Below, one piece after another: positions 54,370 to 64,000 of a stretch of DNA of 64,000 bases; positions within the stretch are counted from its first letter, which is position 1, and each line of letters begins with the position of its first letter. The stretch lies in contig CAVPXS010000022.1 of assembly GCA_963709775.1 (NCBI GenBank), forward strand, positions 5,011 through 69,010, written 5' to 3'. Origin of the DNA: Salinimicrobium sp963709775 (GTDB taxonomy: Bacteria; Bacteroidota; Bacteroidia; Flavobacteriales; Flavobacteriaceae). The notes beneath the pieces were generated by a model. That model saw only the letters and a program-made list of their open reading frames with translations. It was not told where the DNA came from and did not search any database. The translations under genes were made by a program, and so were the position numbers.

Positions 54370-56794
54370 ATGATGATGTTACAGCAAAACAACATTCCCA
54401 CGCCTCCCGAAGAGGAAGCGACATTAAAAGAACAAATGGCCCCGTACCTTAAACGCTGGCCCTGGTTTGCAGGCGGGCTTCTTCTTTGCCTCACTGCAGT
54501 TTTTCTATACATGCATTTTGCCACTCCTGTATATCAAACTGTAGCAACCCTGCAAATAAAAGATGAACAGGGAACAAATGCGGGACCCTCTGAACTAGCA
54601 GCATTTTCAAATATGGGTGGCCTTTTTGGCGGAATGGGCACCAACTCCATTGAAAATGAGTTGGAAATGTTCCGCTCAAAGAGACTTATTACCAACGTAG
54701 CCAAAGAGCTAAACCTGAATATCCGCTATTTTCAGGAAGAGGTCTTTCCTGAAAAAGAGTTGTTTAACAGGAGACCATTCAATATTCAGGTAACGACTTT
54801 TGATGAAGCAGCTTTTTCAGAAATTGCAGAGGAAGAAGGTGAAACTTTTCCGTTCTACGTCAATATTACATCCAGAAGTACCTATACCATAGCAAACAGG
54901 CAGAAAGGATGGACAAAAGAAATGAGCTTCGGTGAATCCCTAAAGCTTCCTTATGCAGAAATAACATTGACTCCCAATTTTTCTGAACAAGGTTTCGACC
55001 GGGCCATTGAAAGAGGTTTAATAAGAGTAGAATTCAGTACCATTGAAGATGCAGCTGCAGCATACCGGGAGGAAATTGAGGTAAATCTAACCGGAAAGAA
55101 TTCCAGCCACATAAAGATTATCCTTAATGATCCCGTTAAAGACAAAGCTCAACAAATCCTGGATCAATTGATCTACCAGTACAACCGGGAAGCTATAAAA
55201 GATAAAAATCTGGTGTCGTCTAACACAGCTAATTTTATTGAGGACCGTCTACAGATCATCACCCTCGAACTGGACTCGGTAGAGACCGGAAAGGAACAGT
55301 TTAAAAAGGCCAATAACCTGACAAATATTGAAGAGGAATCCCGTCTTTTTATTGAGGATGTGAGTGAATTCAGAAAACGAGCAATTAGAGGTAGAAACTC
55401 AGCTGGAATTGGCTAATACCATGATCGACTACCTAAAGAACAGCGGCAAGGACGGGCTTCTTCCTGCCAATCTCGGCTTCGAGGAAGAAGGAGTTGTGAA
55501 CATTATCCAGTCCTATAATCAGTTGGTGCTCGAAAGAGATCGCATTCTTCCATCCACAACTTCCTTGAATCCAGTGATTATAAACCTGAATCACCAGATC
55601 CAGCAAATAAAAGCAAATGTACTGCAGAGTTTAGAGAACATGCGTACTTCTTTGCAGATCGCCCAGAATGACCTCAATGCCAGGGAGGCAACAATTGAAG
55701 GACAGATCTCGGAAGTGCCTTCCAAAGAGAAAGAATTTAGAAATATAGAACGGCAGCAAAATATCAAAGAGGCCCTGTACCTGTTCCTGCTTCAAAAAAG
55801 GGAAGAAACCTCTCTGTCTTTGGCTGTCACTGCTCCCAAGGCAAAAATAGTAGATGCCGCCTACAGCATAAAAAAACCGGTTTCTCCCAAGCCATCCTTA
55901 TTAATTCTGACAGCTTTGATCCTGGGAACTCTAATTCCATTTCTGATTATCTATATCAGAAATAAGTCCGACGACACTATAACGGACCGCACTGATATTG
56001 AAAAAATTACCACCGATATTCCTATTGTCGGGGAGATCCCGAGATTATCTAAAAAGGAGAGTGAAATGATCACCACCAATGACAGGTCGGTACTTGCCGA
56101 ATCTTTCCGCATCCTGCATACCAACCTCCAGTACCTCCTTGCCGCTAATGAAGAGAAAGAAAGCGCATATAACATTTTTGTTACCTCCACAATAAAAGGA
56201 GAAGGAAAAACCCTGGTATCATTCAATTTCGCCCTCACTCTGGCCAATTCCGGAAAAAAAGTAATAATAGTAGGAGCCGATCTGCGGAATCCCCAGTTAC
56301 AGCGTTTTGAAAAAGATGCGCGCCAACACCGGGGAGTCAGTGATTACCTCATAAACAACAAATTAGACCTTAAAGACCTGATAAGCAGATCCAGCTTTCA
56401 TTCAAACCTGGACATGCTGGCTTCGGGAACTATTCCCCCCAACCCTACAGAGTTGTTGAGAAATAAGAAAATAGCTACGCTATTCCGGGAACTGGAAAGC
56501 ATGTATGATTATGTAATTGTGGATACGGCACCTTCCCTACTGGTTTCTGATACATTTTTAATAAACCAGTATGCCGATCTTACCCTGTACGTTTCCCGTG
56601 CAGGCTACACGAATAAAAAGTCCTTAAAGTTTGCAGTAGATGCAAAAAGGGATGGCAAACTAAAGAACCTGAGTTTTGTTCTGAATGCTGTTGAAGCAGG
56701 GAGCTTCGGGTACGGCAATAAATATGGTTATGCTTACGGCGAGGAGACTGAAAGCTTCTGGAAAAAACTGCGGGGAAAAGCAGCTTTTTGGTAG
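54370..56794 (+). CDS. wzc: Capsule tyrosine kinase/co-polymerase, Wzc-like, one frameshift
   Basis: Frames 54370-55416 and 55364-56794 join into one protein of about 807 residues. Wzz domain: YLKRWPWFAGGLLLCLTAVFLYMHFATPVYQTVATLQIKD, ENELEMFRSKRLITNVAKELNLNIRYF; a coiled coil; second helix LLILTALILGTLIPFLIIYI. Kinase: Walker A TSTIKGEGKT, Walker A' IIVGADLRNPQLQ, Walker B YDYVIVDTAPS; tyrosine tail GYGNKYGYAYGEETE. The break near 55380 looks like loss of two bases in a GAGAGC-like stretch. It regulates chain length and is autophosphorylated. Paralogue at 5587-8056. Confidence 0.9.
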
Positions 56795-57021
56795 GATTGA
56801 ATTTAGAAGTACGAATTTAGAAGTACGAAGTTCACGGCAGTATCAGCTTTGAGCTGGCAGTATAAAATCATCACTTCGAGCCTGCCCACCCCAGGTGGGT
56901 GTTTTTTTCCTGAGCGGGAGCGAAGGAGAAAATGTATCGGGAAGCGTTTGTTCCCCCCTCTTCCTGAAGGAGTCGTAAAGAATTATGTTCAATCATTAAA
57001 ACGAGGAAGCCACACCCATTC

Positions 57022-58413
57022 ATGACCTCTCAAAAAATGAAATTTAGCAGCATTTTTATGCTGCTAATTCTTTTTAGCACCCATAGCCTCTCCGGTCAAA
57101 CTCATTATTCCCTGTTGACAGAGCTCCGAACCCAGTTCTCAACTCAGGACGAACTGCCTTTCTGGATGTACAACAATCAGAGGGGGCGGGTTTCCAACGA
57201 AACTAATCTGTTGGGACTTCTCTCCGGAAAAGTCATTCACAGCCTGGACTCTCAGGCAGTAATAGAAGCAGGAGCCGGCGTGGTCGTACGTAATGGTCTG
57301 GAAAAAGAATTAGCCCTGGACGAGCTGTATGTTCAATACAGGAACAGACATTTTTACGCCACAGCCGGAGCCAGGCAAAGAAAAAAACTGTACCGCGGCC
57401 TTAGCGCCACCAATGAAAACATTCTCTGGTCTTTAAATGCCCGGCCCTTACCTGGGGTGGAAATAGGAACAACAGAACCGGTCTTCCTTTTTCCCGGCAT
57501 AGGATTCAAAGCAAGGTGGGGAGAATATATTCTTGAAAAGGACCGGCATGTGCCCCGGGCACGGGTACATCACAAAAAATTTAATTTGGTCCTAAGACCT
57601 GCTAAAGACTGGCAGATAACAGCCGGAATACAGCATTTCGCCCAGTGGGGAGGAATCTCTCCCGACAAAGGTCCACAACCTAACGCTTTTAGAGATTACA
57701 TAAGGATCGTCTCTGGAAGACAAGGCGGGGAGAATGCCATAAAGGGCGAGATCAACAACTCCCTTGGAAACCACCTTGGCTCCTATGAGGTGGAGGTAAA
57801 AAGAAAGCTTAATAGTCATAATTTTAGTCTAATCTATAACAGCATATTCGAGGATGGCACGGGAAGCCGGCTTGCCAATTTTCCCGATGGCCGCTACGGC
57901 CTTTTCTGGAAGAAAAATTCATCTGCCGGTCTCATCTCCGGTGTGCTTTATGAATTTTATTATACAAAGAACCAAAGCTATGGAGTAAACAAATTTGGTG
58001 CAGATAATTATTTCAATCACCTCCTCGTGTACAATTCCGGCTGGACCCACTTCAAACAGCCTATAGGTGCTCCTTTCTTTCTTTACGATAAACAGGAAAA
58101 CAGGTTTATCAGCAATAAATTTTTAGCCCATCATATAGGAGCAATGGGGAATTTAGGCTCTGCTTACAACCCGTACCCCTACCGGCTTATGTTAAGCTAT
58201 AGTCATCATGAAGGTACCTACCGAGATGATGTAATTCCCGCAGACCGGGAACCAAAGACCATCTCTACTTACTTCATCACCCGCCTCTATAACGAAAACT
58301 CCAAAACCTCCCTTTCCCGCCTCACCCTCGACTTGTTCTTTGCCGCCGATTACAGCAATCACTGGAAGCCCAATTTTGGTACGGGATTAAGTCTGATCTA
58401 TGTCATTAAATAA
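57022..58413 (+). CDS. wzi: Capsule assembly protein, Wzi family
   Basis: 463 residues. Signal peptide (MKFSSIFMLLILFSTHSLSGQ) and a beta-barrel: LRTQFSTQDELPFWMYNNQRGRVSNETNLLGLLSGKV, LDELYVQYRNRHFYATAGARQRKKLYRGLSATNENILWSLNARPLPGVEIGT, WQITAGIQHFAQWGG, RLMLSYSHHEGTY, LFFAADYSNHWKPNFGTGLSLIYVIK ending in an aromatic-poor strand. PFWMYNNQRG and WSLNARPLPGVEIGT are typical of the Bacteroidota Wzi group. It is an outer-membrane barrel that helps anchor or assemble the capsule. Last gene of the operon, 227 bp after wzc. The ATG at 57022 adds five residues before the signal; the next ATG at 57037 is equally possible. Confidence 0.88.
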   Translation: MTSQKMKFSSIFMLLILFSTHSLSGQTHYSLLTELRTQFSTQDELPFWMYNNQRGRVSNETNLLGLLSGKVIHSLDSQAVIEAGAGVVVRNGLEKELALDELYVQYRNRHFYATAGARQRKKLYRGLSATNENILWSLNARPLPGVEIGTTEPVFLFPGIGFKARWGEYILEKDRHVPRARVHHKKFNLVLRPAKDWQITAGIQHFAQWGGISPDKGPQPNAFRDYIRIVSGRQGGENAIKGEINNSLGNHLGSYEVEVKRKLNSHNFSLIYNSIFEDGTGSRLANFPDGRYGLFWKKNSSAGLISGVLYEFYYTKNQSYGVNKFGADNYFNHLLVYNSGWTHFKQPIGAPFFLYDKQENRFISNKFLAHHIGAMGNLGSAYNPYPYRLMLSYSHHEGTYRDDVIPADREPKTISTYFITRLYNENSKTSLSRLTLDLFFAADYSNHWKPNFGTGLSLIYVIK

Positions 58414-58782
58414 CAAAGATTGATTATACTGATCTTAAAAAATAATCTTTTTTTCCAATATATCCCCCTCAATAAAGGGAGCCGGGAAAAGCATATGCGA
58501 AAAGGTGTGAGATCTGCGGGAAATAATCAGTAATCGGTTGTGAATTGTCGGTCGGAAAAGCCGTTATCCATTCGCTTTTTTACATCTTTGCGAGGGAGCT
58601 ATTTGGAGCGACCGCGGCAATCTCCTTCTCGAGGATACGCGTGACAAAATCATTTCCTCATTCTTTCACCTCAACCTCTTTTCCGGTTTTAACCTTTAAC
58701 GGTCAGAAGTATATTTTCGAGGGATAAAAAGAAACCCACCTTCATTAAAAAGTGGGTTCCTAATCTATTTATAAAATCAATC
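58414..58782. other. Spacer between convergent genes
   Basis: 369 bp. A GGGAGCCGGG segment near 58479, filler, and the terminator at 58733-58758. The 60-codon frame at 58545-58727 shows no coding character. Confidence 0.4.
58733..58758 (-). terminator. Terminator for the gene at 58783-59559
   Basis: AACCCAC and GTGGGTT form a 7-bp stem around a 12-base loop. On the minus strand the stem is followed by TTCTTTTTAT, so it serves the minus-strand gene. It lies 24 bp past that gene's stop. Confidence 0.75.
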
Positions 58783-59559
58783 TTACTGCCTTTCCATAGC
58801 CTTAACATCAGCGCCAAGTCCGCTGAGGTCGGGATCATAGATCCAGATCTCAGATCGCTTCCCGTCTGTTGTTTCGCCCCATTCTTTCATAAAATCTTTC
58901 CAGCTTTCCTGTCCATACATCTCTTCGTAGGCCTGAACGAATTTTGGATCTTCTCCCAGCCAGGCCATATCATCAAAAAAGAAAACCATCGACAGATCCC
59001 GGCCATCTTTAGTTGAAGGCATTTCATTGGTATATACTCCGTAGGTCATGTCGGGAAATTTCTCCTTCATAACCTTAGTCACTTTTTCCACCGCTGCCAT
59101 CACTCCTTCATCCTTAAAACGTTTAACATCGTACATATCTACCAATAACTTATTCACTTTAAAATCTTTTGGGAAATTGGACAGCTGAGTATTGAACTTC
59201 CAGTAAGACTGATCAGAATCTGCTGTCATGTACTTTACAACGTTATTGGTCCAGTCATCATCATGTGCCTTATCAGCAGGTCTTTCATCCATGGCACCCC
59301 AAGGCAGAGGTCCCATGGTCCACATGTATTTGCCGACATTGGGTCCATTAGAGATATAATAAACCCGCGCTCCATAAGGTTCGGAAGCGTGAAAGTTTTT
59401 GTTGTGCGCAGCCAATCCCTGCTCGAACTGCTGGACTTTGTCAGGTTGCGGGGTTAGAATGGCATTTTCAAATACAGCGTAAGGCTGACTGCTTTGTTCT
59501 GAATTTTGGGCCATTACCATCAATGGGATCAGGAATAACCAATACATCAACTTTTTCAT
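58783..59559 (-). CDS. Secreted protein of unknown function
   Basis: 258 residues. Signal peptide MKKLMYWLFLIPLMVMAQ, then an alpha/beta protein: YAVFENAILTPQPDKVQQFEQGLAAHNKNFHASEPYGARVYYISNGPNVGKYMWTMGPLPWGAMDERP, YMTADSDQSYWKFNTQLSNFP, FKVNKLLVDMYDVKRFKD, KFPDMTYGVYTNEMPSTKDGRDLSMVFFFDDMAWLGE, SWKDFMKEWGETTDGKRSEIWIYDPDLSGLGADVKAMERQ. The two similar halves, each with a beta-alpha-beta look, suggest a dimeric alpha/beta barrel. I do not recognise a named family. It is monocistronic with its own terminator. Confidence 0.75.
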   Translation of the reverse strand: MKKLMYWLFLIPLMVMAQNSEQSSQPYAVFENAILTPQPDKVQQFEQGLAAHNKNFHASEPYGARVYYISNGPNVGKYMWTMGPLPWGAMDERPADKAHDDDWTNNVVKYMTADSDQSYWKFNTQLSNFPKDFKVNKLLVDMYDVKRFKDEGVMAAVEKVTKVMKEKFPDMTYGVYTNEMPSTKDGRDLSMVFFFDDMAWLGEDPKFVQAYEEMYGQESWKDFMKEWGETTDGKRSEIWIYDPDLSGLGADVKAMERQ

Positions 59560-59744
59560 AATTCATATTTATAGGGTTAATAATCCAAATGGTGAGGGAA
59601 TAGCAAAGGGGGAAGGATGTTAAATTTATGAATAAAATATTGAAATACAACCAGTTAAATAAATTTATAGTTATAATTCTGGAATAGTGATGCTGTGATC
59701 TTGTGAAGAAGTGATGCAGTGATGTTGTGAAGCTGTTGGCTGTT

Positions 59745-60430
59745 AATTAGTGGACGGAGGTCAGTGGACAGAGGAAAAAAATATTTCTAACGTCACCCTG
59801 AACTTGTTTCAGGGTCTTCTCGCTCTAATCCACTTAGTACGTAACAAATAAAAGAGATTCTATCGCTCCGCAAAAGCTGCGCTTGGGATGACAAAGGATC
59901 AATTGTCGGTTGTGAGTTGTCAACTTCCTTTCTGTGATGTTGTGACGGAGTGACCGAGTAATGGATATGTGGAATAGCTTTTGGCTGTTGGTTTTTGGCC
60001 ATTAGCTGCCAGCTTAATTAATGCACGGAGGTCAGTGGACAGAGGACTACCTAACGTCACCCTGAACTTGTTTCAGGGTCTTTAAGTTCTGATTCATTTG
60101 TAATGTTGGAAATAGAAAAGATCCTTCGCTCCGCAAAAGCTGTGCTTGGGATGACAAAGGATCAGTTGTCGGTTGTGAGTTGTCGGCTTCCTTTCTGTGA
60201 TGTTGTGACGGAGTGACCAAGTAATGGAGTGAGGTGGAAAAGCTTTTGGCTGTTGGCTTTTGGCCATTAGCTGCCAGCTTAATTAATGCACGGAGGTCAG
60301 TGGACAGAGGACAAACTAACGTCACCCTGAACTTGTTTCAGGGTCTTTAAGTTCTGATTCATTTGTAATGTTGGAAATAGAAAAGATCCTTCGCTCCGCA
60401 AAAGCTGCGCTTGGGATGATAGGACACCTT
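59745..60430. repeat. Three tandem copies of a ~265-bp repeat
   Basis: The landmark CGTCACCCTGAACTTG starts at 59791, 60055 and 60320. Each unit contains a hairpin (ACCCTGAA, ACTTG-type loop, TTCAGGGT), a piece of the reversed CTCCGCAAAAGCT element, TGTGATGTTGTGACGGAGTG, TTTGGCTGTTGGCTTTTGGC filler and CACGGAGGTCAGTGGACAGA. Copies 2 and 3 are nearly identical; copy 1 has diverged. No gene. Confidence 0.85.
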
Positions 60431-60593
60431 ATGTGCCCTACATACGGCACTCCTTGTTCACAGTTGAGTTATTTTTACCAATATACCGTCACTACGGGAC
60501 TGGTATCTGGATAAAAGTCCTCGTCACCAACTCCTGTTCTATACAGCTATGTCGAGAAGACAGCCATAACTCCATCTTCAAATTTTCACATCT

Positions 60594-61904
60594 TCAAATC
60601 CTCAAAATCAATCTATGTTCTTGGCTCTTGTTTCTTGATTCTCCAAAAAATATCCCTTCAGACACCTCTCCAAACTCCCACATATCCTCAAAAGAACAAT
60701 AAAAAGGTGCCGGTGCTAAACGTATAACGTTCGGTTCCCGCCAGTCGGTTACTACACCATTCTTCATGAGATAATGAAACAGCTCCTTCCCCTGCCCATG
60801 GAGAAATACGGAAAGCTGAGTACCTCTTTCTTCCGGAGTAATTATTTCAAAATTCCCTCCGACATCTTCAGCAACTTCTTTCAGAATGAATTCGAGGTAA
60901 GCCACGATTTTATTTCGTTTTTCAATCAAAGCAGGCATTCCCACCTCTTCAAATAATTCCAGGGAAGCAAGGTAAGGCGCTAAAGCCAATACGGGAGCAT
61001 TGGAGATCTGCCAGGCGTTCGCATTTGGTTCGGGTTGGAATTCCGGTTCCATTAAAAAGCGTCTTCCTTTATTGTGACCCCACCAGCCTTCAAATCGCGG
61101 GATATCTTTCTGACCATGATATTGTTCATGAACATAACATCCCGACGCATTTCCAGGTCCGGAGTTCATATATTTATAACTACACCAGGCGGCAAAATCC
61201 ACTCCCCACTCATGAAGCTTCAGCTCAACATTGCCGGCGGCATGTGCAAGATCCCAACCTACAAAAGCCCCTACCTCTTTTCCGGCTTTTGTGATCATTT
61301 CCATATCCAGCACCTGACCGTTATAGTAATTCACGCCACCCATCAACACCAGCGCACACTCCTCACCTACTTCTTCAATGGTCTGTATTATATCTTCCTT
61401 CCGGAAATGATGTTCTCCTTCCCTTTTTTTGACCTCCACAATTGCCTCCTCCGGATCCAATCCATGAAATCGCACCTGACTCGCTACCATATATTGATCG
61501 CTTGGAAAGGCCTTTTCCTCCATAATGATCTTAAAACGTTGCTTCGTAGGCCGGTAAAAAGAAACCATCAATAAATGCAGGTTTACCGTTAAAGTGTTCA
61601 TGACCGTAACTTCCGAAGGTTTTGCCCCTACAACAGGAGCCAGTTTCTCTGCAAATCTTTCATGATAGTCCCACCACGGCTTCTCTGCCTGAAAATGTCC
61701 TTCCACCGCCAGCTCCGCCCAGTCGGTCATGATCTCATCCACATATTTCTTTGCGTTCTTTGGCTGCAGACCCAGGGAATTTCCTGTGAAGTAAATAACT
61801 TCTTTGCCGTTCACTTTAGGGAAAAGGAATTGATCTCTATAGGATTGTAGTGGATCTTGTTGATCGAGTTGTTGGGCAAATTCTTTAGTGTTTTCGAAAG
61901 TCAT
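60594..61904 (-). CDS. kynU: Kynureninase
   Basis: 436 residues. PLQSYRDQFLFP and YFTGNSLGLQPKNAKKYVDEIMTDWAELAVEGHFQAEKPWWDYHE open the family pattern. VTVMNTLTVNLHLLMVSFYRPT, FVGWDLAHAAGNVELKLHEWGVDFAAWCSYKYMNSGPGNASGCYVHE with the PLP lysine in CSYKYMNSGPG, and RFEGWWGHNKGRRF follow. It cleaves kynurenine or 3-hydroxykynurenine to anthranilate or 3-hydroxyanthranilate plus alanine. It works after kmo (37854-39200). The C-terminal residues after GIFFGES come from the start of the filler downstream. Confidence 0.96.
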   Translation of the reverse strand: MTFENTKEFAQQLDQQDPLQSYRDQFLFPKVNGKEVIYFTGNSLGLQPKNAKKYVDEIMTDWAELAVEGHFQAEKPWWDYHERFAEKLAPVVGAKPSEVTVMNTLTVNLHLLMVSFYRPTKQRFKIIMEEKAFPSDQYMVASQVRFHGLDPEEAIVEVKKREGEHHFRKEDIIQTIEEVGEECALVLMGGVNYYNGQVLDMEMITKAGKEVGAFVGWDLAHAAGNVELKLHEWGVDFAAWCSYKYMNSGPGNASGCYVHEQYHGQKDIPRFEGWWGHNKGRRFLMEPEFQPEPNANAWQISNAPVLALAPYLASLELFEEVGMPALIEKRNKIVAYLEFILKEVAEDVGGNFEIITPEERGTQLSVFLHGQGKELFHYLMKNGVVTDWREPNVIRLAPAPFYCSFEDMWEFGEVSEGIFFGESRNKSQEHRLILRI

Positions 61905-62322
61905 TCCTGAAAGTTTGGTTCAAAAATACGTTTTTTTGGAGGGATGGATAACACTTTTTCCGGGCTGCTTTAGGTTAAGGCAGAACCACACAAGAGAATC
62001 CAATAAAATGGTTAACACTGGAAAAACAAATTCTTTGCCCCCCCCTCGTATGTTTGGCCTATAAGGATTATTTTTAAATATAAGATATAAAAGAGATAAA
62101 CTTAGTTACTTGATATCTTTAAAATATAAAAATAGGAAGGAATAGGAATAGCATTTCGCTACCCTAGATAACAAAGATTGTATATCGACCTTTAGATTTT
62201 GCACCTGTTTCTTTTCTTCTTAAAAATCTGAATAGTATCTAGGGAACAAGCCATGTCGCCTGTATCCCGTATAAACACGAGGAAAGATTAAAGAAGATGT
62301 TCCTAAAAACTTTAATGAGATT
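61905..62322. other. Spacer between kynU and the IS110 element
   Basis: 418 bp. The -7 box of kynU (TATTTTTG on the minus strand) lies at 61921-61928, 17 bp before the ATG. The rest is AT-rich. From about 62160 it probably belongs to the left end of the IS110 element. No gene seen. Confidence 0.45.
61921..61928 (-). promoter_or_regulatory. Bacteroidota -7 box for kynU
   Basis: TATTTTTG on the minus strand is an exact TAnnTTTG match, 17 bp before the kynU ATG. No clear -33 TTG was seen. Confidence 0.5.
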
Positions 62323-63303
62323 ATGAGCAAATTAATTATTGGTATTGATATCTCAATGAATGACTTCTATGCCTGTATTAAATTAAGAACAGAAAATAAC
62401 ATTAGTAAAATAAAAGGAACTCGTTCCTTCAAAATTCAAAGCCCAGGGTTTTAAAGACTTTTAGCCTGGTCTCTAAATCAAAGAAAAGATAGTGATTGGT
62501 CGGTCAGGTTTGTAATGGAAGCCACCGGAGTGTATTATGAAAATCTAGCCTATTTTCTTTATTTCACAGAACCAGAAGGTATCAGTAGTGTTGGCCAATA
62601 AGATAAAAAATTACATTAAAAGCTTGAATGTAAAAACTAAAACTGACCAGGTGGATGCAAAGACCATTGCAAGCTTTGGAATAGAAAGAGAACTTAGAAT
62701 TGGGAGCCTATGTCCCCGATGTATAAAACTCTGAGGGATCTATGCAGGGAACTTCTTAGCATAAAAAAAAACCAAAAGAGCTCAATCCCAATTACACGCT
62801 CTTGAGAAGGCTCACGAGAAGTTGCAAACTGTTATCAAACTTAAGAGAGAACAAATAGCCTTTTTTGAGAAAGCTATTGATCTTGTAAAAAAGGATATCA
62901 AAGCTACTGTGAAGAAAGATCCAGTCCTTGAAGAGAAAATTAAGAAGCTTGAAACCATTCCTGGAATTGGGTTTGAAACAGTTGTTATATTAGTGAGCGA
63001 AACAAATGGATTTACCTTTTTAAAAATCTTAGACAGGTCATAAGTTACGCAGGATTGGATGTTACTCACAATGAATCAGGAATGTTTAAAGGAAAAACAA
63101 GAATCTCTAAAAGAGGGAATTCCAGAATACGACAAGCTTTATATATGCCTTCTCTAAGTGCTTGCAGGGCAAATAAACCCATTAAGGAATTATATGAACG
63201 AATCCATAACCGGAATCCAGATACTAAACGAAAAGGAGTTGTTGCTGGTATGCGTAAGCTATTAATCCTATGCTATGTGCTTTGGACAAAGAATGAAGAA
63301 TAA
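62323..63303 (+). pseudogene. IS110 family transposase, frameshifted
   Basis: Stitched frames give a transposase of about 325 residues. MSKLIIGIDISMNDFYACIK is the DEDD-type N-terminal catalytic domain start. VRFVMEATGVYYENLAYFL, VLANKIKNYIKSLNVKTKTDQVDAKTIASFG, a coiled coil REQIAFFEKAIDLVKKDI, and LETIPGIGFETVVILVSETNGF and ISYAGLDVTHNESGMFKGKTRISKRGNSRIRQALYMPSLSACR (transposase 20 domain with its Ser) follow. It ends LILCYVLWTKNEE. At least four frame changes, near 62455, 62565, 62695 and 63025, and a disrupted stretch near 62765-62810 make it inactive as read. Confidence 0.85.
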
Positions 63304-63347
63304 ACAAAGAATACCGATGGTCCGGGTCATTAGTTAATATAAAAAAA

Positions 63348-63367
63348 GCGGAGCTCGAAAGCTCCGC
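63348..63367 (-). terminator. Hairpin with a T tract on the minus strand
   Basis: GCGGAGCT, CGAA loop, AGCTCCGC: a perfect 8-bp stem. A run of seven A's precedes it on the plus strand, so the terminator-like U tract is on the minus strand. No minus-strand gene lies to the right within the window. It may mark the end of the mobile element or end antisense transcription. Confidence 0.45.
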
Positions 63368-63507
63368 ACTAGATAGACATATACCGATAAATCGATCTAT
63401 GCCTTCTTTAGTACAAAGTTAAAAAAACAAGAGAAAATAGGAGAGTAACATTAGGATTTAATCATAGTATCTAAAGGGTAGAATTAGTTTTTCCTAAATT
63501 TACTATA

Positions 63508-63900
63508 GTGAAAAAAGATAATCCATATCATGACAACAGCATGTGGAAAGGTGCTCAATCTGAAATTTTCAAGCGGGCAGAGAACCTTCGCAACAACCCA
63601 ACAGAGGCAGAAAAACTTCTGTGGGAAAAATTAATTTGTGATCCTTTCAAAACATACCATTTTAGGAGGCAACACCCCATACACAGTATTTCATTGCTGA
63701 TTTTTACTCACATCAACTGAAATTAGTAATTGAAGTGGATCGAGAATCTGACCGGAAGTTCCGAGCAAAAAATAAAAGATCAAACCCGTACTGAACTAAT
63801 TCAGTTTCAAGACATAAATGTTATTCGCTTCACAAATCAGCAGGTAATTCAAAATATGGAGAAAGTTTTAAAAATTACTTCTGAAAAGATCAATTCCTAA
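63508..63900 (+). pseudogene. DUF559 family (restriction-endonuclease-like) protein, frameshifted
   Basis: GTG at 63508 opens MKKDNPYHDNSMWKGAQSEIFKRAENLRNNPTEAEKLLWEKLICDPFKTYHFRRQHPI. Other frames then give IADFYSHQLKLVIEVD, which carries the PD-(D/E)xK-type D...EVD core, and TELIQFQDINVIRFTNQQVIQNMEKVLKITSEKINS to TAA at 63898. ARNLRNNPTEAEKLLWEKL...FRRQ and DFYS...LVIEVDG are standard DUF559 motifs (very-short-patch-repair-like nucleases). There are two breaks, near 63675 and 63755. Confidence 0.8.
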
Positions 63901-64000
63901 ACCTTTTTCCGGCTCCCTTTAGGGCCGGGGCAAAACGGAAAAAGCAAACGGCCAAAAGCTAATGGCCAACAGCTAAAAGCTGAAAGGCTATTTTTTTCGA
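63901..64000. repeat. Filler at the window end
   Basis: A GGCTCCCTTTAGGGCCGGGG segment, then AACGGCCAAAAGCTAATGGCC words. No gene. Confidence 0.5.

Noticed and set aside
63348..63367. Plus-strand terminator for the IS110 gene
   Set aside because: No T run follows the stem on the plus strand; the T run is on the minus strand, so it was listed as a minus-strand hairpin.

Overview
The window looks like a chromosomal segment of a member of the Bacteroidota, most likely a marine-type Flavobacteriaceae. The evidence is Wzc/Wza/Wzi-type capsule export genes with Bacteroidota features, an UpxY-type antiterminator, kynurenine-pathway genes, DUF2911, DUF4199 and DUF2795 proteins, a SecA of 1119 residues, few Shine-Dalgarno sites, and several promoters of the Bacteroidota form TTG-N(19-21)-TAnnTTTG. 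I see no rRNA, tRNA or CRISPR array.

Layout. (1) 0-12.4 kb is a surface-polysaccharide locus. On the + strand lie NeuC-like epimerase, a broken NeuA-like CMP-sugar synthetase, an orphan antitoxin-like gene and a frameshifted asparagine synthetase. On the - strand lie gmd, fcl, a broken outer-membrane barrel, and a wza/wzc pair. Much of it is decayed or carries indels. (2) 13-29 kb is mostly housekeeping: an ABC-F ATPase, a RAYT transposase, a methyltransferase invaded by repeat DNA, an ABC ATPase, cobalamin adenosyltransferase, DUF2795, secA, DUF4199, a probable iron trio (P19-like protein, VIT/CCC1 transporter, DUF2383 ferritin-like bundle) and DUF2911. An IS200-type transposase with an array of GTAG-headed hairpins follows. 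(3) 29.8-37.6 kb is a tandem duplication of about 3.8 kb carrying ECF sigma factor, membrane anti-sigma-like protein, a secreted protein with 11-residue repeats, and an M23 peptidase. (4) 37.8-42.3 kb holds kmo, a tiny membrane protein, a four-helix-bundle protein, an SDR and a lipoprotein. (5) 43-58.4 kb is a second, better preserved capsule operon: upxY, wzx flippase, wbpD, wbpB, a polymerase or glycosyltransferase membrane protein, two glycosyltransferase-like genes, a WecB/WbpI epimerase, a sugar transferase, wza, wzc and wzi. (6) 58.7-64 kb holds a secreted protein of unknown function, kynU, a decayed IS110 element and a broken DUF559 gene.

Intergenic DNA is unusually rich in repeats: low-complexity alternating words, a palindromic family bounded by TGTCATTC/GAATGACA, a GCGCTTCC hairpin family, a CATTTTT palindrome family, and a 265-bp tandem repeat. 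One filler tract has entered a coding region.

Many genes carry single-base indels, often in homopolymers. Some may be sequencing or assembly errors. At least one frameshift is identical in both copies of the duplication and so is unlikely to be random error. All functional calls are from sequence reading; no database search was run.
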